Shown piece by piece: positions 22,122 through 32,999 of a stretch of DNA of 64,000 bases. The position numbers were made by a program, and so were the translations under genes. The stretch lies in the NCBI GenBank assembly GCA_963691705.1, contig OY829546.1, positions 7,078,001-7,142,000 on the forward strand. The letters are read 5' to 3'. How positions within the stretch are numbered: the first letter of the stretch is position 1; each line of letters opens with the position of its first letter. This DNA comes from Viola odorata. Lineage: Eukaryota > Streptophyta > Magnoliopsida > Malpighiales > Violaceae. The notes beneath the pieces are model-generated. The model searched no databases and was not told the DNA's origin. It worked only from the letters and a program-made list of their open reading frames with translations.

Positions 22122-23448
22122 TCCCGAACATTTTCAAACCCCCCTTGTTTGCCCCTGCGTGGGTGATTGATGGTTTATTATGGATGTTTTATCTTCTCTT
22201 TTATTATTAATTGAGATAATAATTATGCTACTTTAAGCCCTTTTGCGTCCTTTCTCTATAAACAGCCTTTGGAACATCAATCTGAAGAAAAGGAGCAGAA
22301 AGCTTGAAGATTAGAGCTTAAATCAATCATTTGGTGATGGAGTTTCGTTTTCAGTTTTGTTGCCTTGAATTTGGTCCATTCGTCCCTAGGCCACTTCACT
22401 ATTTTGCCGAAATCAGCTCTCCTCTAGGCCTCGACAAGAAGCGACCTTTCGGAATTCCAGCTGGACTTGCACTGACCATGTTTTTCCGTGCTATAATTAA
22501 TTATTCTCTAGTGCATTTCCTGTCTTCTTGGGACTCATTTTTATCAGACACAAGACTTCTTGGGCCACTCCTTGTTATTCTCTTGAGCTTACAACTCCTT
22601 GGAAGAATGCATCAAACATTCTTCTTGATTTTGAGAGAATTTCCCCACTAGTGTATAAGCACTTTGAAGACAAGATTTTGGGAACTTGTGAGCTAGTGTT
22701 GACTGACTTGGGAGAGGAGCGTGCAGGCAGAGGGAAGGACGATTTAAGGTAGCAATTTCGGACTGAAGAGAAGAACAACAACGATCAAGAACGTAGGAGG
22801 ACAGTAGGAGGAACGTGAGGAGAAAATCAGCATTTCTCCCATTTTCCAGATTTTCCAGCTTTTTGTATTTTCGGATTTCCACTTCTTGTATCATTTTCCA
22901 TTATGTTTTGTAACTAAAAACCTCAATTCCTGGTAGGGATCTTGTGGTTGATAATTCCAGTAGGTTGTGAGACTCTTTGATCTTCAATAAAAACGTTATT
23001 CATATTTCTCTCCTTCTTGTTTTAACTCCAATTTATTCATGTTTAAGTTTGAGTTTGGCCAACTTGGATTTTGATTTGAATGATTACAGTCAGTTCTCTT
23101 GTGATTAAATCACTCTTAGAGAACAGTTGTAGACAAATCAGCAGGGCATGAGGGGTATTTGCTTGGTCTAAGCTGATAGAAGGAATTGAATTAGGCGGTC
23201 ATCCCATCCCGAGGCCTTGAGAAGGGCCGACCTAGGTGACAGCTGGGTCAAGTGCCAGACTAGACCAGACTCGTGGATGATGAAAGTATTCCCTTGTCTA
23301 GAAGAGGGACCTCACTGTCTTTAATCAATCTCTCAAGTGCTTCCATAAGTATTCTGATTCCTTTGTAGAAGGCTCTGCATAGCCAAGGCAAAGTGGCGGG
23401 TTAGAATCTTAGGATGAACTTAGGAAGATTAGGGTGTTTAAAATGAAG
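22122..23448 (+). other. 3' noncoding region of the Athila element
   Basis: About 1.3 kb follow ORF3 without a recognisable gene. A 106-codon frame at 22331-22651 matches nothing I know. No convincing polypurine tract precedes the 3' LTR; the flanking bases read TTTAAAATGAAG. Confidence 0.6.
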
Positions 23449-25159
23449 TGATTTTATGCATGATTTTCCCTCCATTTTCTCCCCATTTAAGGCATGATTC
23501 TGCTAATTTACCCTTGATTTCATGACTATTGCAGATTTAGGCCTAAAAATGGAGTTTATGCCAAAACATGCGTTTTTGGTGCATTTTGAGCGAATTCGAG
23601 CTTCAAGACCCAGAGTCGAGGTCCCGAGCCCAAAGCAGCGTTCAAGGTCCCGAGTCGGATTCCCAGTTCGGGACCCCGAAGGGCAAAGGATGTCATTTCC
23701 ACGTGTCATCCCACCTAAAACGCCCATGTGACTCCTCTGACACTGTTCCTGCGCTCTGCACTGATTACCAAACACCCACCGAACTGACCAGTTCAGCCTC
23801 GAGCTCAGTCCAGACCTGCCAAAGCTGGAAAATCAGACAGCTTTATGCTTTCTCAGCTTTGTGCTTTTAGAAACATAGATCCATATTTTTAGGCTTTCAA
23901 TTAATGCATTTTGTCCCTAGTTTTAGGCTGAAGATATTTTGTGCTTAAGGCTCTACTATATAAAGGGCATCTAGGATTAGTTTAGATCATCTCTTCCTAG
24001 CTTTTAATCACTTAGCATAATTTAGAAGTAGCTTAGACTTCTCTCTAGTTTCTCTCTCTAGCCATTGTTAGCTTCTTCAACATTGCTGCCGAGCTATAAA
24101 CGGAATTTTAGTAACAAGTTTTCTTCCCTTCATCTATTTATTTACTTGTTATGCTTTCTTTAATCGTTATTTGTTTATCTTTAAGTATGAGTAGCTAAAT
24201 TTCTAGTTCTTGGCAAGGCTGATTCAAGGGTTGCAAGGGCAGATTCGAGGCCTTAATGTGCTTAATATATTCTTGATGCTGTATTTAACTATTCATCGAT
24301 TTAATTACATCTTTGCATGATTTAATTTAAGGTCTGATCAACTGAGAATTATTTTGTGTAAATGCTGCCATTCATGTGATGAATACGAAAGGAAAATCGC
24401 ATGAGTAAGTAGGCATCTATTTAGTCTTGACTGTGTCAAAGTGGTCTTGAATAGATAGGTTGGGTAGTTGATTAGGGCTGAGTCACGAGCCTGACAAACT
24501 GAGGGACTTTAGCTCTAGATCTGTCTTTTCTTAGCTTCATGGGCAGTTTGAGTATGGCCCTCCCGCATTCGTGCCTGGAGGGATGGCAAACTGTTAAGAC
24601 ATATGTGGAAACGGGGGGTAGTTTCTCTTAAGAGAAAAGTAGGGGATATCCGAGGAATCTGGTCCCCATGTCATTTCTATGACATCTCGAATGGAATACC
24701 CTTGAGCTGATGACGATCTGGTCCCGAATGCAACCCAGAATGCCTTTGCCGAGAACACTTCCTCCATCTGATTATTCGTGCTTATTTCACTCTTGATCTA
24801 TTTCACGCCTGCGTTGATACTTCTGCATCTGTTTCTGATTTGTTTTATTATTTCTGGAATTATTTGCTTACTTGCTTTATTTTATCATTCGGGACTCCCG
24901 AATTGACACCTCAGGACCCCGAATACTGCTTTCCTAGATAAAAATTGTTAGCTCCCAAAATCTGCCTTGGCCAACTCGTTTGGCCAAGTAAACCCCCCCC
25001 CCCCTAAGTGTTACCCTTTGTGCTCTTCTCCCGAATACATTCACGACCATAAATCAGTTTCTCACAATCCCTGTGTTCGACCCTGACTACCACTGTACAC
25101 TTTATCTCTTGTGCACACACGTTTTCAGGCACTATAAATCTGTATTTGACTGACGATCA
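23449..25159 (+). repeat. 3' LTR of the Athila element
   Basis: It is nearly identical to 12196-13915. Homology begins at TTTTATGCATG. The first ten or so bases of the 5' LTR (TGATAGCACG) are not found here, so the left edge appears altered by a small deletion that may also have removed the polypurine tract. The TATA box is at 23957-23965. It ends GACGATCA followed by the ACTAC duplication. Confidence 0.9.
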
Positions 25160-25164
25160 ACTAC

Positions 25165-25255
25165 ACACACTTTAACTTCAAATTGCATTAGTAATACTAA
25201 TTAGTTTGTGTGTCTAAAATCATCAAAACAAGAGTAAGTTGCCCTTGGGCTAACA
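25165..25255 (-). repeat. 5' LTR of copia element 2, part 2
   Basis: This is the last 91 bases of the LTR split by the Athila insertion. It ends GGGCTAACA and is followed by the GCGTT duplication that pairs with 7347-7351. Confidence 0.92.
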
Positions 25256-25346
25256 GCGTTAACATGCAAAAGGCGATGACCACAAGAGCGGCGATATCAG
25301 GCAAAAAGGAAAGCGGCGTTATCAAGCAAAAGGGCATACTTCAACA
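25256..25346 (+). repeat. Right end of a short LTR-like element at the gene D stop codon
   Basis: This GTTAACGC-rich tail ends GGGCATACTTCAACA, matching the right end of the 31604-32444 element (GGGGCATCCTTCAACA). Its left part is at about 7140-7351, across the copia insertion. It ends one base before the stop codon of gene D, and the next five bases (GTTAT, 25347-25351) contain that stop. Confidence 0.65.
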
Positions 25347-25347
25347 G

Positions 25348-28300
25348 TTATGCACCCTTTTCACATTGTTCCAAGTTTTGCTTAAAGAGATTCCAGCTGA
25401 GATTGGCCTGAGCTAGCGTCTCTCTTACTTGCAGCCACTTGTAATTTGCTTCTTCAGATTCCTTACGTATCACCTTCCACTCTTCTACATCTTTAGTCAC
25501 TTGCTCACTGAGTTTCTCCAACTCAAGAGCCAATGAATTCTTGCTAATACGAAGCCCCTCTTTCTGTTTCATCAAGTGCACAATCTGCTTCTCAATCTCC
25601 GTCTCTTCTTCTGAATCCTTCCTGAATTTAGCCTCCAAAAAATTGTAATGTTCTCGTGCTTGACCTAATCGTGCCCCAACATCTGCCTTCTTTCCTGAAA
25701 GAGATGTCATTTGAGCTCTGACATTCTCCGTGCTCGACTTTGTGGTCGGAACAATAACTTTAAAAGCTTTCAAGCGAGACGCTAAGTCCTTCAGAATTGT
25801 TCTCTCAAATGACCTGGTAGAATGTTGGAGAAGAAGGAGGGTGATCCTCTGAATCTCATCAAAGGCATTAGCTTGGTCAATAGATTCCAATGACGACGCT
25901 AAATAATTTTTGAGAACTTCCCTATGTTGCTGCAAAGATGGAGGATTTGTAGGTAGGCTTGACTCTGACATATTACTGCTTGAAGTGGATTTTTCAGTTC
26001 CTTTTGTGCTTGAAAACCCCGGTAATAAATTCTTTAAGTTCTCCAGCAAAGTAGAGGACGATTTACCAGACATTGAAGTGGCCGTCAAACTGACAGCACG
26101 AGTATCTGGTGTGCCCTGCATCTGGAATTAAACAAAATGTTCAATTGGAATGGAATATGAGGACTGCCTACCAGATTTCATAGAAAGAACCAGTGATTCA
26201 CAATTCAAGTTCAACCATTTGTTTAGCCAAGCCCGGTCTCGGGATTACAGGAACTTTCATGAATTTTGGCCTAAAAATAGTTCACAAAACTCTGGCTTGT
26301 TCTTTTAAATCATCATACAAGCTATAACATTGCAATCATTACACAAAACATACAGATAAATAAATAAAATAGATTAGAAGATCACTGGTAACAAAACTCA
26401 ATGCACGTCCATAATCTGTATTTTAAGTAACACAAACCTGGTTTGCGGCATAAGACCGCTTTGGAGCATTGTCAGAATGCTCCAACCCAAGGTACTGCTC
26501 CCAAGCACCATAGAAATCTCTTCTCTGAAAACAGTATAGATACAAAAACACTTAACATAAACAGCAAAGGGCGAACATCGACAACCAATAGTTATTTTGG
26601 GAGTTCTTACAAGATAAATTAGCAACACAAGAAATTCACAAAGGAAGTTACCTGAAAACGAGCAAACACAATATCTGAATCCTGCAAGTACTCTGGGCGC
26701 CCCAGTGACAGGAAGGAAAATTTCCACTGAGCACAAAAATGGCAGGGTGAAAAACAGTTCTCGCAAAGTAGTTTGAGTACATAAAGTATGAAAGATCTTT
26801 GCAGCTCTAGTGTACAAGTATAAACCCACAACTGTACTAACTACTAGCTGCATGTGCTTCTCAATCAATTGGAGAATAAAAAAGTAAAAAGGAAATACCT
26901 TAGCAAACTCTTCATCAGGAACTTGCAATTTCTTCTGTATGCGTACTTTAACCTCACCTAAAGTTTCACCTTCGTGGATAACCAAGAAAAATGGTTCACC
27001 AAAGTTTTGTACTTGCTGTAGACAAATACAGAACCATGTAAAACCATGTGAACTTAATCAACAATTTAAAAAGCTTACGTATAGCAACAAGAATATGAAG
27101 CAAAACTAATACTTAAATTAGGCTCCAATACCATTTGAGTCTGTGCAGAATCTTTGTTGAAGTGATGAACATGAATTAACTGATCATGGGGGCCAAGATT
27201 TTTCTCTTCTTCTGGGATCTGTTAAACGGGTAGAGCAGAGAAGCAAAGTTAGCTACAAGATATAGGTGAACATGACATTCCAGGCTTGCCAAACTGCCAA
27301 TGATGTTAAACAACTAACTAACGCAGTACTAGAGCAACACATCAAGAACAACAGCTCTGGGAACCTGATCACAAAATTGCATTTCAGAGCTTCTCTTGCA
27401 ATGTTATCGTGTGAAGAACAGCAAACGCATATTGACAATCGACTCAAATCATACTAAACTTACTAACATAGACACCCGAACATGCGGTGCTAACATAGTA
27501 ACGCAAATTCATCATGTCTAAAGATAGAACTCAGAACACAAGCAGTAAAATGAATGATATAGACAAGTACACAAGCCCCACAAAGACATTAGAAAATATC
27601 TTGAGCAGGAAGTTCAAGATCATTTATTAAACGTCTGAAACAAAAAGTTTAACAGCACTTGCCTCCTCTGCACGCAACGTCCAGTACTGGTCATTGATAT
27701 TCTCTATTTTTTCATTGGGTGAAAATATTTGTACCAAAAGACAGCAGAAAAGTTATTCCTTGTCATATTCATATTAATCTGAAAGGACTCCTATAGCTTT
27801 GGAATCAACCATCTTTCAGAAGATAATATTACCTTATAAATCTTGTGGTAGAAAACTTCAAGGAGACGAAGTTCTGCATTCGAGTGGGACAGCTCCACCT
27901 GTTTCAAGGTGGAACATGCAATGGTAAGCTTGTAATGAGCAAGGCGATGACATATATAAACACTTAATTTAAGAATAAACATTTTCAGACCAACATGCTA
28001 TAAGTTTCTGGATAAAAGCATGCACTTAGAAACGTGCTTCAGGAGGGCAAGTTAGAGAAGAAAAGGTCTTGCCTTTGTTTTGAGCTCATTAATCACATCC
28101 CCCATAGTGCTCTGTTTAGGCAGTCTGATGTTATGAATTACCACCTGAAACAATTAAAAAACAGATTAGCAGAAAGTCTCAAAGATGAACATACTAAAGC
28201 TTTAAAAATGAAACTACAGGTTTGACAATTACTTCATCTTTCGTGGCATGATGGAAATCAACTTTCAGGTTCTTTAAACCTTGCAATTCTGGAAGAGATT

Positions 28301-28494
28301 CCTGTAGGCAAAAGAAACATCAAGTTATCAACATCGATCAGAAGCCAAATTAGTTTATTTAGCTTCAGTGTCAATGAAGTAACAGGCTGAGTCCACCTTA
28401 CAGCTAACTGATTATAGCGAGCCGAAGTATCGAACAAACGACTGAGTCCATTGTACAGAAAAAGCCCCACAAATATAAACTCAGACTTAAACAT
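25348..28494 (-). CDS. Gene D: UBP12/USP7 C-terminal segment fused to coiled coil
   Basis: Ten exons join in one frame of 501 codons: 28494-28402, 28301-28233, 28144-28073, 27898-27833, 27728-27663, 27218-27132, 27015-26899, 26726-26652, 26524-26438 and 26121-25348. Exons 1-9 follow the last part of plant UBP12/UBP13: LPELQGLKNLKVDFHHATK, VVIHNIRLPKQST, AELRLLEVFYHKIYK, QYWTLRAEE, IPEEEKNLGPHDQLIHV, NFGEPFFLVIHEGETLGEV and YGAWEQYLGLEHSDNAPKRS. Exon 10 is the family coiled coil (257 aa, ending NLEQCEKGA). No MATH or protease domain is present. The protein starts where gene B leaves off in UBP12. Two introns use GC donors (after 28073 and after 27663). The exon 5 acceptor reads AA instead of AG, so this intron may not splice normally. 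The ATG chosen is the first in frame that gives exon 1 continuity. Confidence 0.75.
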
Positions 28495-28539
28495 AAGAAT
28501 GAAGAACAAAGCCGCAAAAAAAGAAATCAAATTTAGAAT

Positions 28540-28872
28540 AGAGTAATGCTATTCTGGTCACTGAATCATACCACCGAAACAGGCCGACTGACGTGGCAAC
28601 CGCCACATCAGTTAATTACAAAATTGTCATTAATGGCATTAATGCCATTAATTCAACCCATTCGTTCCCGATTGAGCAATTCTCCCTTTCTAGGTTTTCT
28701 TCCTCTCCTTCCTACCACAGCAAAGCTCTCAACGGAGCGGCCGTAAGGGATTTGGTGTTCATTTGGATTTGAGGTTTATGGTCTTATTTGGTTAGTTGAC
28801 GGGTCGGGATTTGGTGGTGGTTTTGGGGCTGGATTTGTGACTGCTATTGGGCAGAGTTTGGAGCTGGATTTT
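28540..28872 (+). repeat. Left terminal inverted repeat of the MULE
   Basis: This 333-bp repeat is almost perfectly inverted at 30813-31144. It is followed by degenerate repeats of a GGGGCTGTTTTAGGAGTAG-like unit up to about 29000, mirrored in part inside the right end. Confidence 0.85.
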
Positions 28873-29467
28873 TTGGGGCTATTTTGTGGTAGATTTGGGG
28901 CTGGATTTGTGACTGCTATTGGGCAGAGGGCGTAGCAGAGGTGATGAAGGGGCTGTTTTAGGAGTAGATTTGGGCTGTTTTAGGAGTAGATTTGGGCTGA
29001 TTTGGTGCAGATTCTATCATCACCAGCATTTACTTCACTCCGTCAAGAACTCAAGCAAAGCTCTCGGCAAAGCTCCATCCGCTGTCCACAGCACCAATAT
29101 TCCAAGAGCTGTACGTGCTTATCTTTTTTAATTAATTATATTTGTAATTAAATTTTCTTGCTTGGAATTGCTCATTAATGGCAGGAGAAAGAGTAATTTT
29201 GGGTGTGGTTTATTTTGGGCGTTTTTGATTTTGACATAATTTAGGGCGTTTTTGATTTTGACATAATTTTGGGTGTTTTCTATTTCTGTGTTTATCTTTT
29301 TTAATTAATTGGAATCCTAATTAAATTTTATTGCTTGGAATAATGGCCAATTAATTCCCGGAGAAAGATTAATTTTGGGTGTTTTTTATTTTTGTATATT
29401 TCTGCATTTAATTAGTCTCTTTAATTTGATAGGGGTTATCTGAAATTTGAGTATTTGATACCTGATA

Positions 29468-30840
29468 TTGTTTGAGATGGGTGATAACGAGGGTAACAAC
29501 AATTCACCGTCTGGGTCTACTAAATTGATTCCAGAGTCTGGTATGGTCTTCAAATCAGAAGAAGAACTTTATAATTTTTATCTTCAGTATGCTCGTGAAG
29601 TGGGATTCGGTATTAGGAAAAGAAGTTTGAAGAAAGATGATTATGGGAAGTTGAAGTATTTCACTGTTCAGTGTAGTAGAGGAGGTAAGTGCCAATCCGT
29701 AGCGAAAAGTGCATTTAATCCAAGGCCATCAAAAAAGATTAATTGTAAGGCTAAAATCAATGTTATGGTTAATGATGAAGGAGAGTTCACTATTTCTCTT
29801 GTTAATCTTGAGCATAATCATGCGTTGAGTCCGAAAAAAGTACGCTTTTTTAAGTGTAATAAAAACATGGATGAGTATGTGAAGAGGAGGCTTGAAATAA
29901 ATGACCAAGCAGGTATACGTGTGAGTAATAATTTTCATTCTTTGGCTGTGGAAGCAGGGGGATACGAGAACTTGACATTTACTGAGAAAGATTGTAGAAA
30001 TCATATTCTTAAAGTAAGACAAATTAGGCTTGGAGTTGGAGATGCAGCATCACTTAGCATGTATTTTGCATGCATGCAAAAAAGGAACCCTAATTTCTTT
30101 TATATGTTTGACATAGATGATGACAGTCGATTAAAAAATGTATTTTGGGCAGATGCACGATCTATAGCAGTATATGAATCTTTTGGGGATGTCATATCGT
30201 TTGATACAACGTACTTAACTAATAGATATGACATGCCTTTTGCACCATTTGTTGGTGTTAATCATCATGGGCAGACTGTACTATTTGGATGTGGTTTACT
30301 CTCTAATGAAGAAGCTGATACATACATTTGGTTGTTTAAAGCTTGGTTGTTGTGCATGTCAAATGCTCCGAATGCAATAATTACTGACCAATGCAGATCC
30401 ATTCAAAAAGCTGTCAAATTTGTTTTTCCCAATTCTCACCATCGTCTTTGCCTGTGGCACATTATGAAGAAGTTGCTTATAGTATTCTTACCTTCATTGT
30501 CAAGAACGAATCATTTTCAAGATTTCAAATAGTTGACATCTTGAGAAACAAAGAGGGTGCATTATCACGACAAGTTATTTATGTTGTTTGTTATGATGAG
30601 GCAAATCTTGAATTTAAGTGTTCATGTCGTCTGTTTGAGTTTAAAGGAATAATTTGCAGACATATTGTGAAGGTGTTTATTCATGAAAAGATATATTATG
30701 TTCCACCACAATATATCTTGCATCGTTGGAGGAAGGAATCAGCCAAATCTACTCCTAAAACAGCCCCGAAATCAGCCAAAAACAGCCACGAAATCAGCCA
30801 AAAACAGCCCCGAAATCCAGCTCCAAACTCTGCCCAATAG
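29468..30840 (+). pseudogene. FAR1/FHY3-type MULE transposase, internally deleted
   Basis: The first 338 codons or so hold a FAR1-type WRKY-GCM1 zinc-finger DNA-binding domain (about residues 15-120: FYLQYAREVGFGIRKRS, then a C..C..HNH pattern ending NLEHNHAL) and the first part of a MULE transposase core, with the D of ISFDTTY and the D of IITDQ. Homology stops after LWHIMKKL. It resumes in another frame at about 30470 with a SWIM zinc finger (CSCRLFEFKGIICRHIVKV) and YILHRWRKE. The central part, including the third catalytic residue, is missing, so the protein cannot transpose. The last codons (SAKSTPKTAPKSAKNS and on) are encoded by the terminal inverted repeat itself. Confidence 0.85.
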
Positions 30841-31144
30841 CAGTCACAAATCCAGCCCCAAAACCACCACCAAATCCCGACCCGTCAACTAACCAAATAA
30901 GACCATAAACCTCAAATCCAAATGAACACCAAATCCCTTACGGCCGCTCCGTTGAGAGCTTTGCTGTGGTAGGAAGAAGAGGAAGAAAACCTAGAAAGGG
31001 AGAATTGCTCAATCTGGAACGAATGGGTTGAATTAATGGCATTAATGCCATTAATGGCAATTTTGTAATTAACTGATGTGGCGGTTGCCATGTCAGTCGG
31101 CCTGTTTCGGTGGTATGATTCAGTGACCAGAATAGCATTACTCT
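30813..31144 (-). repeat. Right terminal inverted repeat of the MULE
   Basis: Inverted copy of 28540-28872, with only scattered differences. It contains the stop codon of the transposase remnant. Confidence 0.85.
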
Positions 31145-31603
31145 TACCCAAATTAATTAGGGTAAATAAGCATTCGCCTGCCAAAATCAAATCAAATCAA
31201 ATCAACAAAATTCGTAATTATTCTCGCTGCAGCTCAAAAACGAAGTCTATGTAGTCGATTTCATCATCCAACAACCTGCGCGGCATCAAACTTGAGCCGC
31301 CATAATCTCATAATAAAATTAAATAAAGTAACTTGAACCTCAAAGCCCTAGCTAGAAGACTAACCAGAACGAGAACCAGTGGGTAATAGCAGTAGTATTC
31401 TTGTGAGTCAGAAAAAAACTGATGCTTTATTTGGGTTTTTGTATTAGATAACTAATGTCTTGATTTTGCAAGCTTTGCAGATTTATGGAGTCGTCATATG
31501 GAGAAAGCAGAAGACAAAAAACTGAAAAGACACCACTTCCAGTTAAGGTATAACTTCTACCAACTTTTTAGATCTTCAACTCTATGGAGGATAAAGTAAT
31601 AAT
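31145..31603 (-). promoter_or_regulatory. Upstream flank of gene D, displaced by the MULE
   Basis: This matches the gene B flank (6740-7060): AATTAATTAGGGTAAATAAG, a TCATCATCCAACAACCTGC run, and GGAGAAAGC near the outer end. It ends at the ATAAT duplication of the short LTR. The former promoter of gene D is now about 2.6 kb away from exon 1. Confidence 0.6.
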
Positions 31604-32444
31604 TGTTGGTTTTGAGGTTGATGAAGATTCTGGGATTTTTGTATTTTGTAATTTCTACGAGCAAAAGATGATTCTCTTGATTAATTTCTCCAAAAGTTAT
31701 ACACGTATCATTTTATATATATACTAGTAGGAAGTTCTAGAAGAACTGAACTTAACGCTAACAAGCGTTAACAAGCAAAAGAATAAGTAGCGTTAGCATG
31801 CCAATGCCAAGGCAATATTAACAACCACGACAGCGTTAATATACAAAAGAAATACTCCCTCCGTCTCCTTTTATCTGTCGTTTTAGCCTAAAAATTGAGG
31901 TGCAAAATTAATTGTCGTTCTGAGCAAAAAATAACTTTTTTATTTTTTTAATATTATTTTTTCTGCCACCCGGAGCCCACATGCCTGTCAGCTGTCTGCT
32001 AGTACCAACCAAACTTTGACAGCTGACACTTTGATCAGCTTTATTTATTTTTTAATATTTCTTCCGACACAAAATGACAAAAAACTGGGCCATGTCAGAT
32101 GACAGTGTATAACCCTTAATCCGCGTGAAAAAAGCTTAAACGACATAAAAAAATACAGAGGGAGTATTAACAAGCTAAGGATAGGTGGCAGCGTTAAACA
32201 TGCCAACATGCCAAGGATAGGTTGCTAACGCCAAGGCAGTATTAACCTTTATCCCGTTATCCAATAGCTTTATTTAACCACAAACGTGGCGTTAGCCACC
32301 CAAAGGTAATATTAACATGGCTGCCGCAACATTAACATCCAAGAGGGGCAGTCACTGCGTTAGCATGGCAGAGGAGATAAGCCATGATAAGCCAATAAGT
32401 GATAACACCCAAACGTTGACACGGAAAAGGGGCATCCTTCAACA
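31604..32444 (+). mobile_element. Short LTR-like element (family S), with nested MITE
   Basis: It starts TGTTGGTTTTGAGG, ends ATCCTTCAACA and is flanked by the duplication ATAAT (31599-31603 and 32445-32449). Without the MITE it is about 530 bp. It contains many GTTAACGC/GCGTTAAC words and a TATATATA stretch near 31715. TG...CA ends and a 5-bp duplication point to a solo LTR. No internal region was seen for this family. Confidence 0.75.
31855..32164. mobile_element. Stowaway-like MITE
   Basis: 310 bp with terminal inverted repeats CTCCCTCCGTCTCC... and ...ATACAGAGGGAG, flanked by TA on both sides. The ends match the start of the mariner element at 61764 (CTCCCTCCG). It is nested in the family S element. 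Confidence 0.88.
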
Positions 32445-32684
32445 ATAATAAAGTTTTGGAATTGAGTTTTACCACTAACATTTGAATTAAATTAATTATT
32501 AATATTTTTCATTTTTATGTTTTCGAGGACTAATAGTAATTACTAATTTTACTATCAATATAAATATATTTTAATTATAAACGAAAACTATACTAATTTT
32601 ACTCATAGATTAAAAATTATAGAATTAGAATATAAATTTAACTGTTAAAATTCTAAATAAATCAAATTATCTTTAGACGAAAAG

Positions 32685-32960
32685 GATACTTGCTAACAAG
32701 AAGCCCCTCTTTCTTTGTCATCGAGTTTGCGCTTCAAGCTCCGATTCTTTACGTTCTCCGACAATACTGACAGAGCGAGTATCTGATGCCCCTGCATCTT
32801 GAATTGAACAGAAATGTTCAAGTAGAATGGAATATGAGGACTAGCTATCAGTTCAAGTTCAACAATGGCTAAACTACTTATACGTGCCAAGATTGGCATA
32901 TATAACGACTGTTTTAGAACCTACGTTTGGTCATAAATAGACTTGGACCGACTAGTTCAG
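32685..32960 (-). pseudogene. Relic of a gene D-type coiled-coil gene
   Basis: A short coiled-coil piece (32685-32750, like the ISKNS/KEGLRI region of gene D) is joined by deletion to the start of the coiled-coil exon (TDRASDAPAS-like) and its upstream intron. The intron resembles the one upstream of gene D exon 10 (around 26130-26210). Only fragments remain. Confidence 0.65.
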
Positions 32961-32999
32961 TTTTCAATAGGGTAAAAATCAACATGGAGCAGTTTCTGT

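Larger units (their letters stand above)
12196..25159 (+). mobile_element. Athila-type Ty3/gypsy retrotransposon
   Basis: This is a 12.96-kb element with LTRs of about 1.7 kb, flanked by the 5-bp duplication ACTAC (12191-12195 and 25160-25164). In order it has a 5' LTR, a tRNA-Asp primer-binding site, gag, pol (protease, reverse transcriptase, RNase H, integrase), a third open frame typical of Athila, a long 3' noncoding region and a 3' LTR. By eye the LTRs differ at about three substitutions plus small indels, so the insertion is young. Two amber stops and a frame change between gag and pol suggest that this copy is not autonomous. Confidence 0.93.
7352..25255 (-). mobile_element. Copia element 2: gag-only LTR retrotransposon, interrupted by Athila
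   Basis: The element lies in minus orientation. Its LTRs are at 7352-8527 and at 11002-12195 continued at 25165-25255. It is flanked by the 5-bp duplication GCGTT (7347-7351 and 25256-25260). The internal region is only about 2.5 kb and holds a gag gene and a 3' noncoding stretch. Protease, integrase, reverse transcriptase and RNase H are absent. This is a non-autonomous gag-only element that must depend on enzymes from a relative. The Athila element at 12196-25159 sits inside its 5' LTR with its own ACTAC duplication. Without that insert the element would be about 4.9 kb. Confidence 0.9.
28540..31144 (+). mobile_element. FAR1-type MULE with 330-bp terminal inverted repeats
   Basis: The terminal inverted repeats 28540-28872 and 30813-31144 are nearly identical, start AGAGTAATGCTATTCTGG and enclose a FAR1-type transposase remnant. 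The element inserted into the 5' side of gene D, separating exon 1 from the upstream flank it shares with gene B. I could not find a clear 9-bp duplication: the flanks read ATTTAGAAT on the left and TACCCAAAT on the right. Confidence 0.85.

Noticed and set aside
22331..22651. 106-codon frame after Athila ORF3
   Set aside because: No recognisable domain. It sits in the long 3' noncoding region and overlaps other random frames.
26398..26985. 195-codon minus-strand frame
   Set aside because: It reads through introns of gene D. The true coding parts are gene D exons 7-9, placed by UBP12 similarity and splice sites.
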